Below, one piece after another: positions 1-5,968 of a stretch of 9,742 nt of DNA (position 1 is the first letter of the stretch; each line of letters begins with the position of its first letter). The position numbers were made by a program, and so were the translations under genes. Under the pieces are notes generated by a model. It saw only the letters and a program-made list of their open reading frames with translations, searched no databases and was not told where the DNA came from. The stretch is from positions 1 through 9,742 of the forward strand of contig USPE01000061.1 in assembly GCA_900556545.1 (NCBI GenBank). Direction: 5' to 3'. Source of the DNA: an uncultured Peptococcaceae bacterium (GTDB lineage: Bacteria; Bacillota; Peptococcia; Peptococcales; Peptococcaceae).

Positions 1-1
1 A

Positions 2-31
2 GTCTTTTCTGCCAAGATTATTGACAAATAA
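2..31 (+). CDS. Possible C-terminal tail of an upstream gene (parC suspected)
   Basis: One frame from base 2 reads VFSAKIIDK and stops with TAA at 29-31, twelve bases before a good intrinsic terminator. The other two forward frames also stop soon (base 24 and base 60), so the frame choice rests on the fit to the terminator. In streptococci such as S. pneumoniae the gene before ilvE is parC (topoisomerase IV subunit A), which is why parC is suspected. Nine residues cannot identify it. Confidence 0.3.
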   Translation, partial: VFSAKIIDK

Positions 32-42
32 AGATAAGAAAG

Positions 43-74
43 CTTTGTTCTCTTACTAGAGGACAGAGTTTTTT
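43..74 (+). terminator. Intrinsic terminator of the gene upstream of ilvE
   Basis: An 11-bp stem (CTTTGTTCTCT at 43-53 with AGAGGACAGAG at 58-68, two G-U pairs) closes a TACT loop and is followed by six T at 69-74. It separates ilvE from whatever precedes it, so ilvE is probably transcribed from its own promoter. Confidence 0.8.
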
Positions 75-104
75 CTTTGGCTGACAAAATAACTCTTATA
101 AAAT

Positions 105-119
105 AATTGTCAGAATTTT
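105..119. promoter_or_regulatory. CodY-like box upstream of ilvE
   Basis: AATTGTCAGAATTTT matches the published CodY consensus AATTTTCWGAAAATT at 12 of 15 positions by eye. It ends 11 bases before the -35 element of the ilvE promoter. CodY is the branched-chain amino acid and GTP sensor of low-GC Firmicutes and classically controls ilv genes, so the placement makes sense. AT-rich DNA yields such matches by chance, so this remains a prediction. Confidence 0.45.
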
Positions 120-130
120 GCAACATAACC

Positions 131-159
131 TTGAAATTTTCAATGAAAAGGACTATACT
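131..159 (+). promoter_or_regulatory. Sigma-A type promoter of ilvE
   Basis: TTGAAA at 131-136 and TATACT at 154-159 are separated by exactly 17 bases. Transcription would start near 166, giving a leader of about 30 bases before the ilvE ATG at 195, with AGAGGA at 182-187 as ribosome binding site. The leader is too short for a T-box or riboswitch. Confidence 0.75.
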
Positions 160-194
160 AGAAAGCACATAGTAACAGAAAAGAGGACATACAC

Positions 195-1217
195 ATGACA
201 GTTGATTTAGACTGGGAAAATTTAGGATTTAATTACCGTAAACTTCCATTCCGTTATATCTCATATTACAAAGACGGTAAGTGGGACGAGGGGCAATTGA
301 CTGAGGATGCGACTTTGCATATTTCAGAAGCATCTCCAGCCCTTCACTATGGTCAAGAAGCTTTTGAAGGACTCAAGGCTTACCGTACTAAAGATGGCTC
401 TATTCAATTGTTCCGTCCAGATGAAAATGCCAAACGTCTACAACGTACTGCTGATCGTCTTTTGATGCCACAAGTTCCTGTTGACAAATTTGTAGATGCA
501 TGTAAACAAGTTGTACGTGCAAATGAAGAATATGTTCCACCATATGGTACTGGTGCAACACTTTATCTTCGTCCACTCTTGATCGGGGTTGGTGACATTA
601 TTGGTGTTCACCCGGCAGATGAGTATATCTTTACAATTTTCGCTATGCCAGTAGGGAACTACTTCAAAGGCGGATTGGCTCCAACGAATTTCCTTATCCA
701 GGACGAATATGACCGTGCAGCACCACATGGTACAGGTGCTGCTAAGGTTGGTGGTAACTACGCAGCAAGTATGTTGCCAGGTAAGATTGCACATGACAGT
801 AACTTCTCTGATGTTATCTACCTTGACCCAGCAACCCACACTAAGATTGAAGAAGTCGGTTCTGCAAACTTCTTTGGGATTACAGCAGATAATGAGTTCA
901 TTACTCCGCTTAGCCCATCTATCTTGCCATCAATTACGAAATTCTCATTGCTTTACCTGGCTGAAAATCGTTTTGGTATGAAAGCTATTCAAGGTGATGT
1001 TAAGATTGCCGAGTTGGATAAATTTGTCGAAGCAGGTGCCTGTGGTACAGCTGCGGTTATCTCACCAATTGGTGGGGTACAACATGGTGATGACTTCCAT
1101 GTCTTCTACTCAGAAACAGAAGTAGGTCCTGTAACACGTAAACTTTATGATGAGTTGACAGGTATCCAATTTGGTGATGTTGAAGCTCCAGAAGGATGGA
1201 TTGCCAAAGTTGACTAA
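195..1217 (+). CDS. ilvE: Branched-chain amino acid aminotransferase
   Basis: This is a PLP-dependent fold-type IV aminotransferase that interconverts leucine, isoleucine and valine with their 2-oxo acids, using glutamate/2-oxoglutarate as partner, in the cytoplasm. The 340-residue length is normal for the family. Visible signatures are LHYGQEAFEGLKAYR (50-64), the PLP Schiff-base lysine K184 in GTGAAKVGGNYAAS, the KIEEVGSANFF cofactor-binding segment (217-227), and GACGTAAVISP (281-291) near the substrate pocket. The start is supported by AGAGGA seven bases upstream. Codon use is AT-rich and Streptococcus-like, with many GGT, GCA and CGT codons. The gene stands alone between two terminators, preceded by a strong promoter and a CodY-like box, which fits control by branched-chain amino acid supply. 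Identification is secure; species assignment within Streptococcus is not possible from this. Confidence 0.95.
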   Translation: MTVDLDWENLGFNYRKLPFRYISYYKDGKWDEGQLTEDATLHISEASPALHYGQEAFEGLKAYRTKDGSIQLFRPDENAKRLQRTADRLLMPQVPVDKFVDACKQVVRANEEYVPPYGTGATLYLRPLLIGVGDIIGVHPADEYIFTIFAMPVGNYFKGGLAPTNFLIQDEYDRAAPHGTGAAKVGGNYAASMLPGKIAHDSNFSDVIYLDPATHTKIEEVGSANFFGITADNEFITPLSPSILPSITKFSLLYLAENRFGMKAIQGDVKIAELDKFVEAGACGTAAVISPIGGVQHGDDFHVFYSETEVGPVTRKLYDELTGIQFGDVEAPEGWIAKVD

Positions 1218-1242
1218 TTCTAAGTAAATAAATGGTTATTTT

Positions 1243-1267
1243 AAAGCTTGCTCTTGCAAGCTTTTTT
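1243..1267 (+). terminator. Intrinsic terminator of ilvE
   Basis: A perfect 9-bp stem AAAGCTTGC (1243-1251) / GCAAGCTTT (1256-1264) closes a TCTT loop and runs into a T tract to 1267, with further T-rich sequence after it. It lies 26 bases past the ilvE stop. Confidence 0.85.
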
Positions 1268-1335
1268 CTTTTTCGGTAGAATTAAGAAGATACATTAAGA
1301 AAGGATGGCTCGAGCCAAGGATCGGATATAAATCT

Positions 1336-1566
1336 ATGAGTAAAAAAGATAAAAAAATTGAAATCCAAATTAATGATGCTAAAGTAGTCGTCAATAAAGC
1401 AACTATTGAAGGTTTTGAACTTCTTGTTGGTAAGAAAGTCATCGGACAAATTGTAGAAATCGATGGAAAGTTTGCCGTTGTTGATAAAGAAAATGTATCA
1501 GGTTTCCACAAGAAAATGGATGATGCAATAGCTGCCATTATCGAATCCTACAATCTTAATCATTAA
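1336..1566 (+). CDS. DUF2969 family small protein
   Basis: This is a 76-residue soluble protein with a lysine-rich N-terminus (MSKKDKKIEIQIND), a central segment of alternating hydrophobic residues around GKKVIGQIVEIDGKFAVVDK (residues 32-51) that suggests a small beta sheet, and a C-terminal helix (DDAIAAIIESYN). It fits the DUF2969 family of Lactobacillales, whose function is unknown. Family recognition is from memory of length and pattern. There is no signal peptide or membrane segment. The likely ribosome binding site AAGGA (1317-1321) lies 14 bases from the ATG, longer than usual; no better in-frame start is visible nearby. The gene follows the ilvE terminator, so it needs its own promoter, and I could not find a convincing one in 1268-1335. 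Confidence 0.75.
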   Translation: MSKKDKKIEIQINDAKVVVNKATIEGFELLVGKKVIGQIVEIDGKFAVVDKENVSGFHKKMDDAIAAIIESYNLNH

Positions 1567-1582
1567 AATCCAAAGTAAAGGC

Positions 1583-1611
1583 TTGCTTTGGTCAAGAAAC
1601 TGTGATATACT
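1583..1611 (+). promoter_or_regulatory. Promoter of the tRNA-Tyr gene (Streptococcus side)
   Basis: TTGCTT (1583-1588) and TATACT (1606-1611) are 17 bases apart, and TGA directly before TATACT gives an extended -10 (TGn). Transcription would start about 8 bases before the mature 5' end of the tRNA at 1627. It starts 16 bases after the DUF2969 stop, in AT-rich streptococcal-looking DNA. Confidence 0.65.
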
Positions 1612-1626
1612 ATTTCTTGTTCTTAA

Positions 1627-1707
1627 GGAGAGATAGCGAAGAGGCTAAACGCGGCGGACTGTAAATCCGCTCCTTCGGGTTCGGGGGTTCGAATCCCTCC
1701 CGGCGCA
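1627..1707 (+). tRNA. tRNA-Tyr (anticodon GTA), chimeric acceptor stem
   Basis: This is a class II tRNA. The anticodon stem is GCGGA (1654-1658) / TCCGC (1666-1670), the loop is CTGTAAA with GTA at 1661-1663, there is a long variable arm around CCTTCGGG, and the T arm is GGGGG-TTCGAAT-CCCTC ending at 1699. The 5' acceptor strand GGAGAGA (1627-1633) should pair with TCTCTCC, but the 3' strand is CCGGCGC (1700-1706). Only two of seven positions can pair. The 5' strand suits a streptococcal or bacilli-like tRNA-Tyr, whereas the 3' strand would need GCGCCGG. No CCA is encoded; the discriminator A1707 is followed by CTC. The gene as written should not give a working tRNA. The most likely cause is an assembly join inside the conserved core. 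Confidence 0.85.
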
Positions 1708-1710
1708 CTC

Positions 1711-1743
1711 AAGCTGTATTTCAGATGAAATACAGCTTTTTTT
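1711..1743 (+). terminator. Intrinsic terminator after the tRNA
   Basis: A perfect 12-bp stem AAGCTGTATTTC (1711-1722) / GAAATACAGCTT (1727-1738) closes an AGAT loop and is followed by five more T. It starts three bases past the tRNA discriminator base and belongs to the right-hand genome if the join lies within the tRNA. Confidence 0.88.
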
Positions 1744-1885
1744 ATTGTCTGAAATCAGGTATACTAAAAACACCAATTGCTCTGCACGGGCATCACCTGA
1801 CAAAACCGATTCTTGAGGTTCTTTATAATTTCTCATTGATTATTTCAATTTTTACCTAAACACTGCTCAGAAAGGAACAAATCCT

Positions 1886-3784
1886 ATGCTTTTATTATCT
1901 GCCACTGATTTATACAAAACCTACGGATTAAAAACCATCTTTGACCATATCTCGCTCAACATTGACAGCAATGACAAAATCGGTCTGCTGGGTGTAAACG
2001 GCACCGGCAAATCCACCCTGCTGCGCATTCTGGCCGGGCTGGCTCAGGCCGACAACGGCGAAATACAAACTTCCAACCAGCTGGTAATGGAATATCTGCC
2101 CCAGCATCCCGACTTTGACGAAAACGCCACCGTTCTGCAGCAGATTTTCCGCGGCGAATCCGCCTTTATGAAAGTGCTGCGCAGCTACGAGCAGACACTG
2201 GACGCCTTAGAGCATGATCCCGGCAATCAAGCACTCACCCAACAGCTGTTAGAACTCAGCGCCCAAATGGATGAACAAAACGCCTGGCAATTAGAAAGCG
2301 AAGCCAAAGCCATTTTAAATAAGCTGGGCATTCACGACTTTTCCGCCAAAGTTGGCGCCTTATCCGGCGGGCAGCGCAAACGAATTGCCCTGGCCGGTGC
2401 TTTGATCCGTCCCTGCAATCTGCTGATTCTGGACGAACCCACCAACCATCTGGACAACGAAGCTATTGAATTTTTAGAGCAGCATTTAAAAGGCAAAAAC
2501 TGCGCTCTGCTGATGGTAACTCACGACCGTTACTTTTTAGACCGCGTTACCAATCGAATTTTAGAACTCAACAACGCCAAACTCTATTCTTACGAAGGCA
2601 ACTACCAAACCTTCTTAGAATTAAAGACCCAGCGGGAAGAGGCCGAACAGCGCATGCAGGAAAAAGCCCACGCCCTTTACAAACAAGAACTGGCCTGGAT
2701 GCGCAAAGGCGTAGAAGCCAGACGCACCAAACAAAAAGCCCGCATCGAACGCTTTTACCAGCTGGAAGATTCACTGACCAGCCAACAGGATGAAAAACTG
2801 GATATTTCCCTGCAGCATTCCCGCTTGGGCAAAAAAATTATCGAACTGGAGCATCTGCGCAAAACCTTTGGCGATAAAATCTGCATTGCCGATCTCACCT
2901 ATGCCGTTGTCCGCGATGACCGAATCGGTATTGTAGGCAACAACGGACTGGGAAAATCCACACTGCTCAATATTATCGGCAAGCAAATGCCTTACGACAG
3001 CGGCTCCGTCACATTGGGCGATACCGTGCGCATTGGCTACTACACCCAGGATAACAGCGATTTGCCGGAAGATATGAAGGTTATCGACTATGTGCGGGAA
3101 AAAGGCGAATATATCCACAGCGGCGATGGCACACTCATCTCTGCCGCCCGCATGCTGGATCGGTTTCTATTCAGCGGCGCCCAGCAGCACTCCCGCATCA
3201 GCCAGCTGTCCGGCGGTGAAAAACGCCGCCTTTACTTACTGGGCGTACTGATGGACGATGTCAACGTATTGCTGCTGGACGAACCCACTAACGACCTGGA
3301 TATTCAAACCCTGCAAATTTTAGAAGACTTTATTGACCACTTCTCCGGCCCAGTGATTGCCGTCAGCCATGACCGTTACTTTTTGGACCGCATCGCCCAG
3401 CGCATTTTTGCCTTTGAAGGCAACGGTCAGGTAACCATCTACACCGGCAACTACAGCGACTATGCCGAAAAGAAACAATTGCAGCAACCGGTCGCAGTGT
3501 CGTCTGCGCCCAAAGAAAAAAAGGCCGACACCAGACAGCGCAGCCAAAAATTAAAATTTACCTATCAAGAAGCCAAAGAATATGAAACCATCGAAGCCGA
3601 CATTGAAAGCCTGGAGCAAAAAATCCAGCAGTGCGACGATGACATGGCTGCCAACAGCACCAACTTTGCCAAACTGAACGATATCAGCAAAATCAAAGAA
3701 GAACTGGAAGAACAGCTCATGGCCAAAATGGAACGCTGGGAATACTTGATGGAAAAAGCAGAACAAATCGCTCAGCAAAAATAA
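1886..3784 (+). CDS. uup: ABC-F ATPase of the Uup type
   Basis: This is a soluble tandem ABC ATPase with no membrane segments. ABC-F proteins bind the ribosome or DNA-linked machinery; Uup is tied to ribosome function and to the precision of transposon excision. The first cassette has Walker A GVNGTGKST (36-44), signature LSGGQ (159-163), Walker B ILDEPTNHLD (181-190) and THDR (212-215). A charged linker rich in K, R and E (about 241-300, with KGVEARRTKQKAR) is the ABC-F P-site-type linker. The second cassette has GNNGLGKST (351-359), LSGGE (441-445), LLLDEPTNDLD (462-472) and SHDR (494-497). The tail, about 540-632, is basic then coiled-coil, ending in ERWEYLMEKAEQ. That tail and the 632-residue length match Uup rather than the shorter EttA. 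The start is set by AAAGGA (1871-1876), nine bases upstream. A TATAAT at 1824-1829 may be its -10, though no good -35 is visible. Resistance-type ABC-F is less likely, given the Uup tail. Confidence 0.88.
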   Translation: MLLLSATDLYKTYGLKTIFDHISLNIDSNDKIGLLGVNGTGKSTLLRILAGLAQADNGEIQTSNQLVMEYLPQHPDFDENATVLQQIFRGESAFMKVLRSYEQTLDALEHDPGNQALTQQLLELSAQMDEQNAWQLESEAKAILNKLGIHDFSAKVGALSGGQRKRIALAGALIRPCNLLILDEPTNHLDNEAIEFLEQHLKGKNCALLMVTHDRYFLDRVTNRILELNNAKLYSYEGNYQTFLELKTQREEAEQRMQEKAHALYKQELAWMRKGVEARRTKQKARIERFYQLEDSLTSQQDEKLDISLQHSRLGKKIIELEHLRKTFGDKICIADLTYAVVRDDRIGIVGNNGLGKSTLLNIIGKQMPYDSGSVTLGDTVRIGYYTQDNSDLPEDMKVIDYVREKGEYIHSGDGTLISAARMLDRFLFSGAQQHSRISQLSGGEKRRLYLLGVLMDDVNVLLLDEPTNDLDIQTLQILEDFIDHFSGPVIAVSHDRYFLDRIAQRIFAFEGNGQVTIYTGNYSDYAEKKQLQQPVAVSSAPKEKKADTRQRSQKLKFTYQEAKEYETIEADIESLEQKIQQCDDDMAANSTNFAKLNDISKIKEELEEQLMAKMERWEYLMEKAEQIAQQK

Positions 3785-3797
3785 ACGCACAACTCCA

Positions 3798-3848
3798 ATG
3801 GGGCTGCAGTATTGGCAAACTCTTAAACCAATACCGCAGCCCCATCTT
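3798..3848 (+). terminator. Intrinsic terminator of uup
   Basis: The arms ATGGGGCTGC-A-GTATTGG (3798-3815) and CCAATAC-C-GCAGCCCCAT (3828-3845) form a stem of 17 pairs with one A-C mismatch and a 12-base loop. The T tract after it is short (CTTATTTG), but the stem is strong and begins 14 bases past the uup stop. Confidence 0.75.
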
Positions 3849-4061
3849 ATTTGCCTCTCTATACAACCTCTTATTCTCAACTTTTTTCTTTGCTCACCCC
3901 AACTATTGACAAGCGTCCGTTATTCTAATGGATTTCCTTCATTTTTACTCTCTTTTTTTTCTCTAAAAAATAACTGTCGAGATTATCTCTATCCAACATT
4001 TTATGATAGAACCTTATAAAAACCACAAAATAGCGCTTATCATATATGTTCTGCCGTAAAC

Positions 4062-4104
4062 GCAAAGAGAGGATCTCTCTCTTTTGCAAGAAAGAAATCC
4101 TCTC
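4062..4104. other. Two overlapping, mutually exclusive hairpins
   Basis: Stem A pairs GCAAAGAGAG (4062-4071) with CTCTCTTT-T-GC (4077-4087, one bulged T) around a GATCT loop. Stem B pairs GAGAGGAT (4067-4074) with ATCCTCTC (4097-4104) and shares bases with stem A. On the minus strand stem B is followed by TTTGCG, a weak terminator tail, so it could end transcripts that read past gdh. Its role is unknown. Confidence 0.45.
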
Positions 4105-4230
4105 AAAATAATATAGGAAGGCTAATGTTTTGTATTCATGCGCTCACTATGCCAAGAACGCGAAAACCTCACAATTTTACCTAATATACTACTTTTTATC
4201 AAACGGGACTGTATCAAAATGCCGGATTCT

Positions 4231-4295
4231 CATCCAACCAAAAGACGCAGGATTTTTTGTAGCTGACAGGGCAGCTTTTTGAAAAGTGCGACGCC
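4231..4295 (+). repeat. Extragenic repeat, copy 1
   Basis: CATCCAACC leads into a 55-base core (4241-4295) that begins AAAGACGCAGGA and ends AAAAGTGCGACGCC. The core recurs at 4365-4419 with two mismatches (GGGCAGC here, AGGCGGC there). It is not coding and has no visible terminal inverted repeats. Confidence 0.85.
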
Positions 4296-4303
4296 ATCAA
4301 ATA

Positions 4304-4345
4304 CATCCAACCCAAGGACGAAGGTAATATTTTGTAGTGCTAGAC
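4304..4345 (+). repeat. Extragenic repeat, degenerate middle copy
   Basis: CATCCAACC at 4304-4312 is followed by AAGGACGAAGG and TTTTGTAG, matching the start of copy 1 with several changes. It then diverges into GTGCTAGACTCTACC. It reads as a decayed or partial unit lying between the two better copies. Confidence 0.5.
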
Positions 4346-4364
4346 TCTACCATTCCCTACCGGC

Positions 4365-4419
4365 AAAGACGCAGGATTTTTTGTAGCTGACAAGGCGGCT
4401 TTTTGAAAAGTGCGACGCC
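4365..4419 (+). repeat. Extragenic repeat, copy 2
   Basis: This 55-base unit matches 4241-4295 at 53 of 55 positions. Unlike copy 1 it is preceded by CCCTACCGGC instead of CATCCAACC, and it runs straight into an inverted repeat at its right end. Confidence 0.85.
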
Positions 4420-4450
4420 GTGTACTAAACGTACACAAGGAGTGCTTTTC
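4405..4450. repeat. Imperfect inverted repeat at the end of the repeat array
   Basis: The inner arms GTGTAC (4420-4425) and GTACAC (4431-4436) surround a TAAAC loop, and the outer arms GAAAAG (4405-4410) and CTTTTC (4445-4450) also pair. The bases between the inner and outer arms pair poorly. It lies 41 bases past the gdh stop on the minus strand, so it may form a hairpin in the gdh 3' untranslated region, but there is no T tract. Confidence 0.5.
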
Positions 4451-4490
4451 AGAAAACAACGCAGTCAGGTGCAAAAAAGACCAGTCTTTA

Positions 4491-5843
4491 TTACAGTACA
4501 CCTTCCAAATACATAGCTCTCGCAACCTTTCTGAAGCCAGCCAAGTTAGCACCAGCCATCAGGTTGTAGCCCAGACCATATTCTTCAGCTGCGGAAGCTG
4601 CGTTATCATGAATGTCTTTCATGATATCGAACAATCTCTTATCTACTTCTTCAGCAGTCCAGGACAGTCTCTGAGAGTTCTGGCTCATTTCCAGAGCGGA
4701 TACTGCTACACCACCGGCATTAACAGCTTTAGATGGAGCCATTACGATGCCAGCTTTCTGCATGCAAGCGATTGCATCGTTGGTGCAAGGCATGTTGGAT
4801 ACTTCAACAACATATTTAACGCCCTGTTTAACGATTGCTTCTGCATCTTCGATTTTGATTTCGTTCTGAGTAGCGCATGGCATGTAAACGTCAACGCCTT
4901 CAATTTTACCCCATGGTTTTTCACCTGGATAGAAGGTAGCAGATGGGAATTTGTCAGCATATACGGATACTTTGTTAGCGCCGGATGCTCTCATATCTAA
5001 CAGATAATCAATTTTTTCGCCTTTAACGCCTTCTGGGTCATAGATGTATCCATCTGGACCAGAAACTGTAACGATGGTACCGCCCATTTCTGTAACTTTT
5101 GTAGCTACGCCCCAAGCAACGTTACCGAAGCCTGTGATAGCAACTTTTTTACCTTCAAAGGAGGTGCCTTCATGGTTCAGTAAGTGCTGTGCAAAGTAAG
5201 CAGCACCGAAACCGGTAGCTTCCGGACGAATCAGAGAACCGCCATAGGACAGGTCTTTACCGGTTAATACGCCGTTTTCAAAGTTGCCTTTGATACGTTT
5301 GTACTGACCAAACAGGTAGCCGATTTCTCTTGCGCCTACACCCATGTCGCCTGCTGGAACGTCAACATCTGGACCAATGTGACGATACAGTTCGGTCATG
5401 AAAGCCTGGCAGAAACGCATGATTTCTCCATCGGATTTACCAGCTGGATCGAAGTCGGAACCACCTTTACCACCGCCGATTGGCAGACCGGTCAAGGAGT
5501 TTTTGAAGATCTGTTCGAAACCTAAGAATTTAATGATACCGCTGTAAACGTTAGCCTGGAAACGCAGACCGCCTTTGTAAGGCCCGATTGCACTGTTGAA
5601 CTGTACACGGAAACCACGGTTTACCTGTACTTTACCAGCATCGTCAACCCATGCTACACGGAAGAAAATCTGACGTTCTGGTTCTACCAATCTGCCCAGG
5701 ATGTCAGCATCTTCATATTCTGGATGCTGAGCCATTGCTGGTTCCAGAGAACGCAAAACTTCTTCTACAGTCTGGATAAATTCTGGTTCACCCTGGTTTC
5801 TTTTTTTAACGTTTTCAATTACACTTTCAATATAAGCGCTCAT
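4491..5843 (-). CDS. gdhA: Glutamate dehydrogenase, NAD type
   Basis: This is a hexameric glutamate dehydrogenase catalysing glutamate + NAD + water to 2-oxoglutarate + ammonia, and the reverse. The 450-residue length is standard. By comparison with the remembered Clostridium symbiosum enzyme, substrate and catalytic residues are K90 (GPYKGGLRF), K114, K126 (GGGKGGSDFDP), D166 (PAGDMGVGAREIGY) and S382. The Rossmann motif is TGFGNVAWG (237-245). F239, P263 and D264 (in SGPDGYIYDPEG) match positions linked to NAD preference in C. symbiosum, unlike the NADP-type E. coli enzyme, so NAD use is inferred. AAGGAGG on the minus strand (5853-5859) sits nine bases before the ATG. trmB lies 125 bases upstream on the same strand, with hairpins between, so co-transcription is uncertain. 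In glutamate-fermenting anaerobes this enzyme starts glutamate breakdown. Confidence 0.95.
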   Translation of the reverse strand: MSAYIESVIENVKKRNQGEPEFIQTVEEVLRSLEPAMAQHPEYEDADILGRLVEPERQIFFRVAWVDDAGKVQVNRGFRVQFNSAIGPYKGGLRFQANVYSGIIKFLGFEQIFKNSLTGLPIGGGKGGSDFDPAGKSDGEIMRFCQAFMTELYRHIGPDVDVPAGDMGVGAREIGYLFGQYKRIKGNFENGVLTGKDLSYGGSLIRPEATGFGAAYFAQHLLNHEGTSFEGKKVAITGFGNVAWGVATKVTEMGGTIVTVSGPDGYIYDPEGVKGEKIDYLLDMRASGANKVSVYADKFPSATFYPGEKPWGKIEGVDVYMPCATQNEIKIEDAEAIVKQGVKYVVEVSNMPCTNDAIACMQKAGIVMAPSKAVNAGGVAVSALEMSQNSQRLSWTAEEVDKRLFDIMKDIHDNAASAAEEYGLGYNLMAGANLAGFRKVARAMYLEGVL

Positions 5844-5905
5844 TAAAATAAGCCTCCTTAAAAAATAATAATAAAAATGTTATCTTTATGCTTAAAATCT
5901 TTTGT

Positions 5906-5931
5906 GGCCTTTCGGCCCCGATTTTGATCGG
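5906..5931 (-). terminator. Two tandem small hairpins between trmB and gdhA
   Basis: Read on the minus strand these are CCGAT-CAAA-ATCGG followed directly by GGCC-GAAA-GGCC, the second with a GNRA tetraloop. No true T tract follows (ACAAAAGATTTT), so efficient termination is doubtful. They could instead be an RNA-stability or processing element between trmB and gdhA. Confidence 0.35.
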
Positions 5932-5968
5932 CGAAATAAAACTTGCCTTGCTGCACATCTTTCAGCCG

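Larger units (their letters stand above)
3785..4490. other. Gene-free interval between uup and gdh
   Basis: About 700 bases lie between the convergent ends of uup and gdh. The first part holds the uup terminator. Bases 3880-4060 are AT-rich, with a run of T at 3952-3960, and no open frame there has a ribosome binding site or protein-like composition. Bases 4062-4104 hold overlapping hairpins, and 4231-4456 hold an extragenic repeat array with an inverted repeat. I see no gene in it. TTGACA at 3906-3911 has no matching -10 at the right distance. Confidence 0.7.

Noticed and set aside
438..981. Open frames within ilvE on the minus strand and in another plus frame
   Set aside because: They lie wholly inside a confidently identified gene, lack ribosome binding sites and have cysteine-rich or low-complexity composition typical of shadow frames.
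1645..1836. Minus-strand open frame of 63 codons containing CAGRDSNPRTRRSGFTVRRV
   Set aside because: This is the well-known spurious translation of the reverse strand of a tRNA gene; it overlaps the tRNA-Tyr and its terminator.
2568..3880. Several minus-strand frames across uup
   Set aside because: They are shadows of the ABC-F gene; none has a recognisable domain or start signal.
3906..3930. TTGACA with downstream TATTCT or TTCTAAT, promoter-like
   Set aside because: Spacing is too short for a sigma-70/A promoter and no gene follows.
3798..4019. Plus-strand frame of 73 codons after uup
   Set aside because: It starts inside the uup terminator stem, has no ribosome binding site and encodes an unstructured hydrophobic mix from AT-rich DNA.
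4205..4219. GGGACTGTATCAAAA, resembling the terminal sequence of some insertion sequences
   Set aside because: No inverted partner or transposase is present in the window, so an insertion sequence cannot be supported.
4473..4490. Short hairpin AAAGA-CTGG-TCTTT plus T run right after the gdhA stop (minus strand)
   Set aside because: The stem is only five to six AT-rich pairs with a very tight loop, too weak to call a terminator with confidence.
4340..5000. Frames over the repeat array and the 3' half of gdhA (minus 70 codons, plus 196 codons)
   Set aside because: The plus frame is the reverse of the gdhA coding sequence and the minus frame runs through noncoding repeats; neither shows a start signal.
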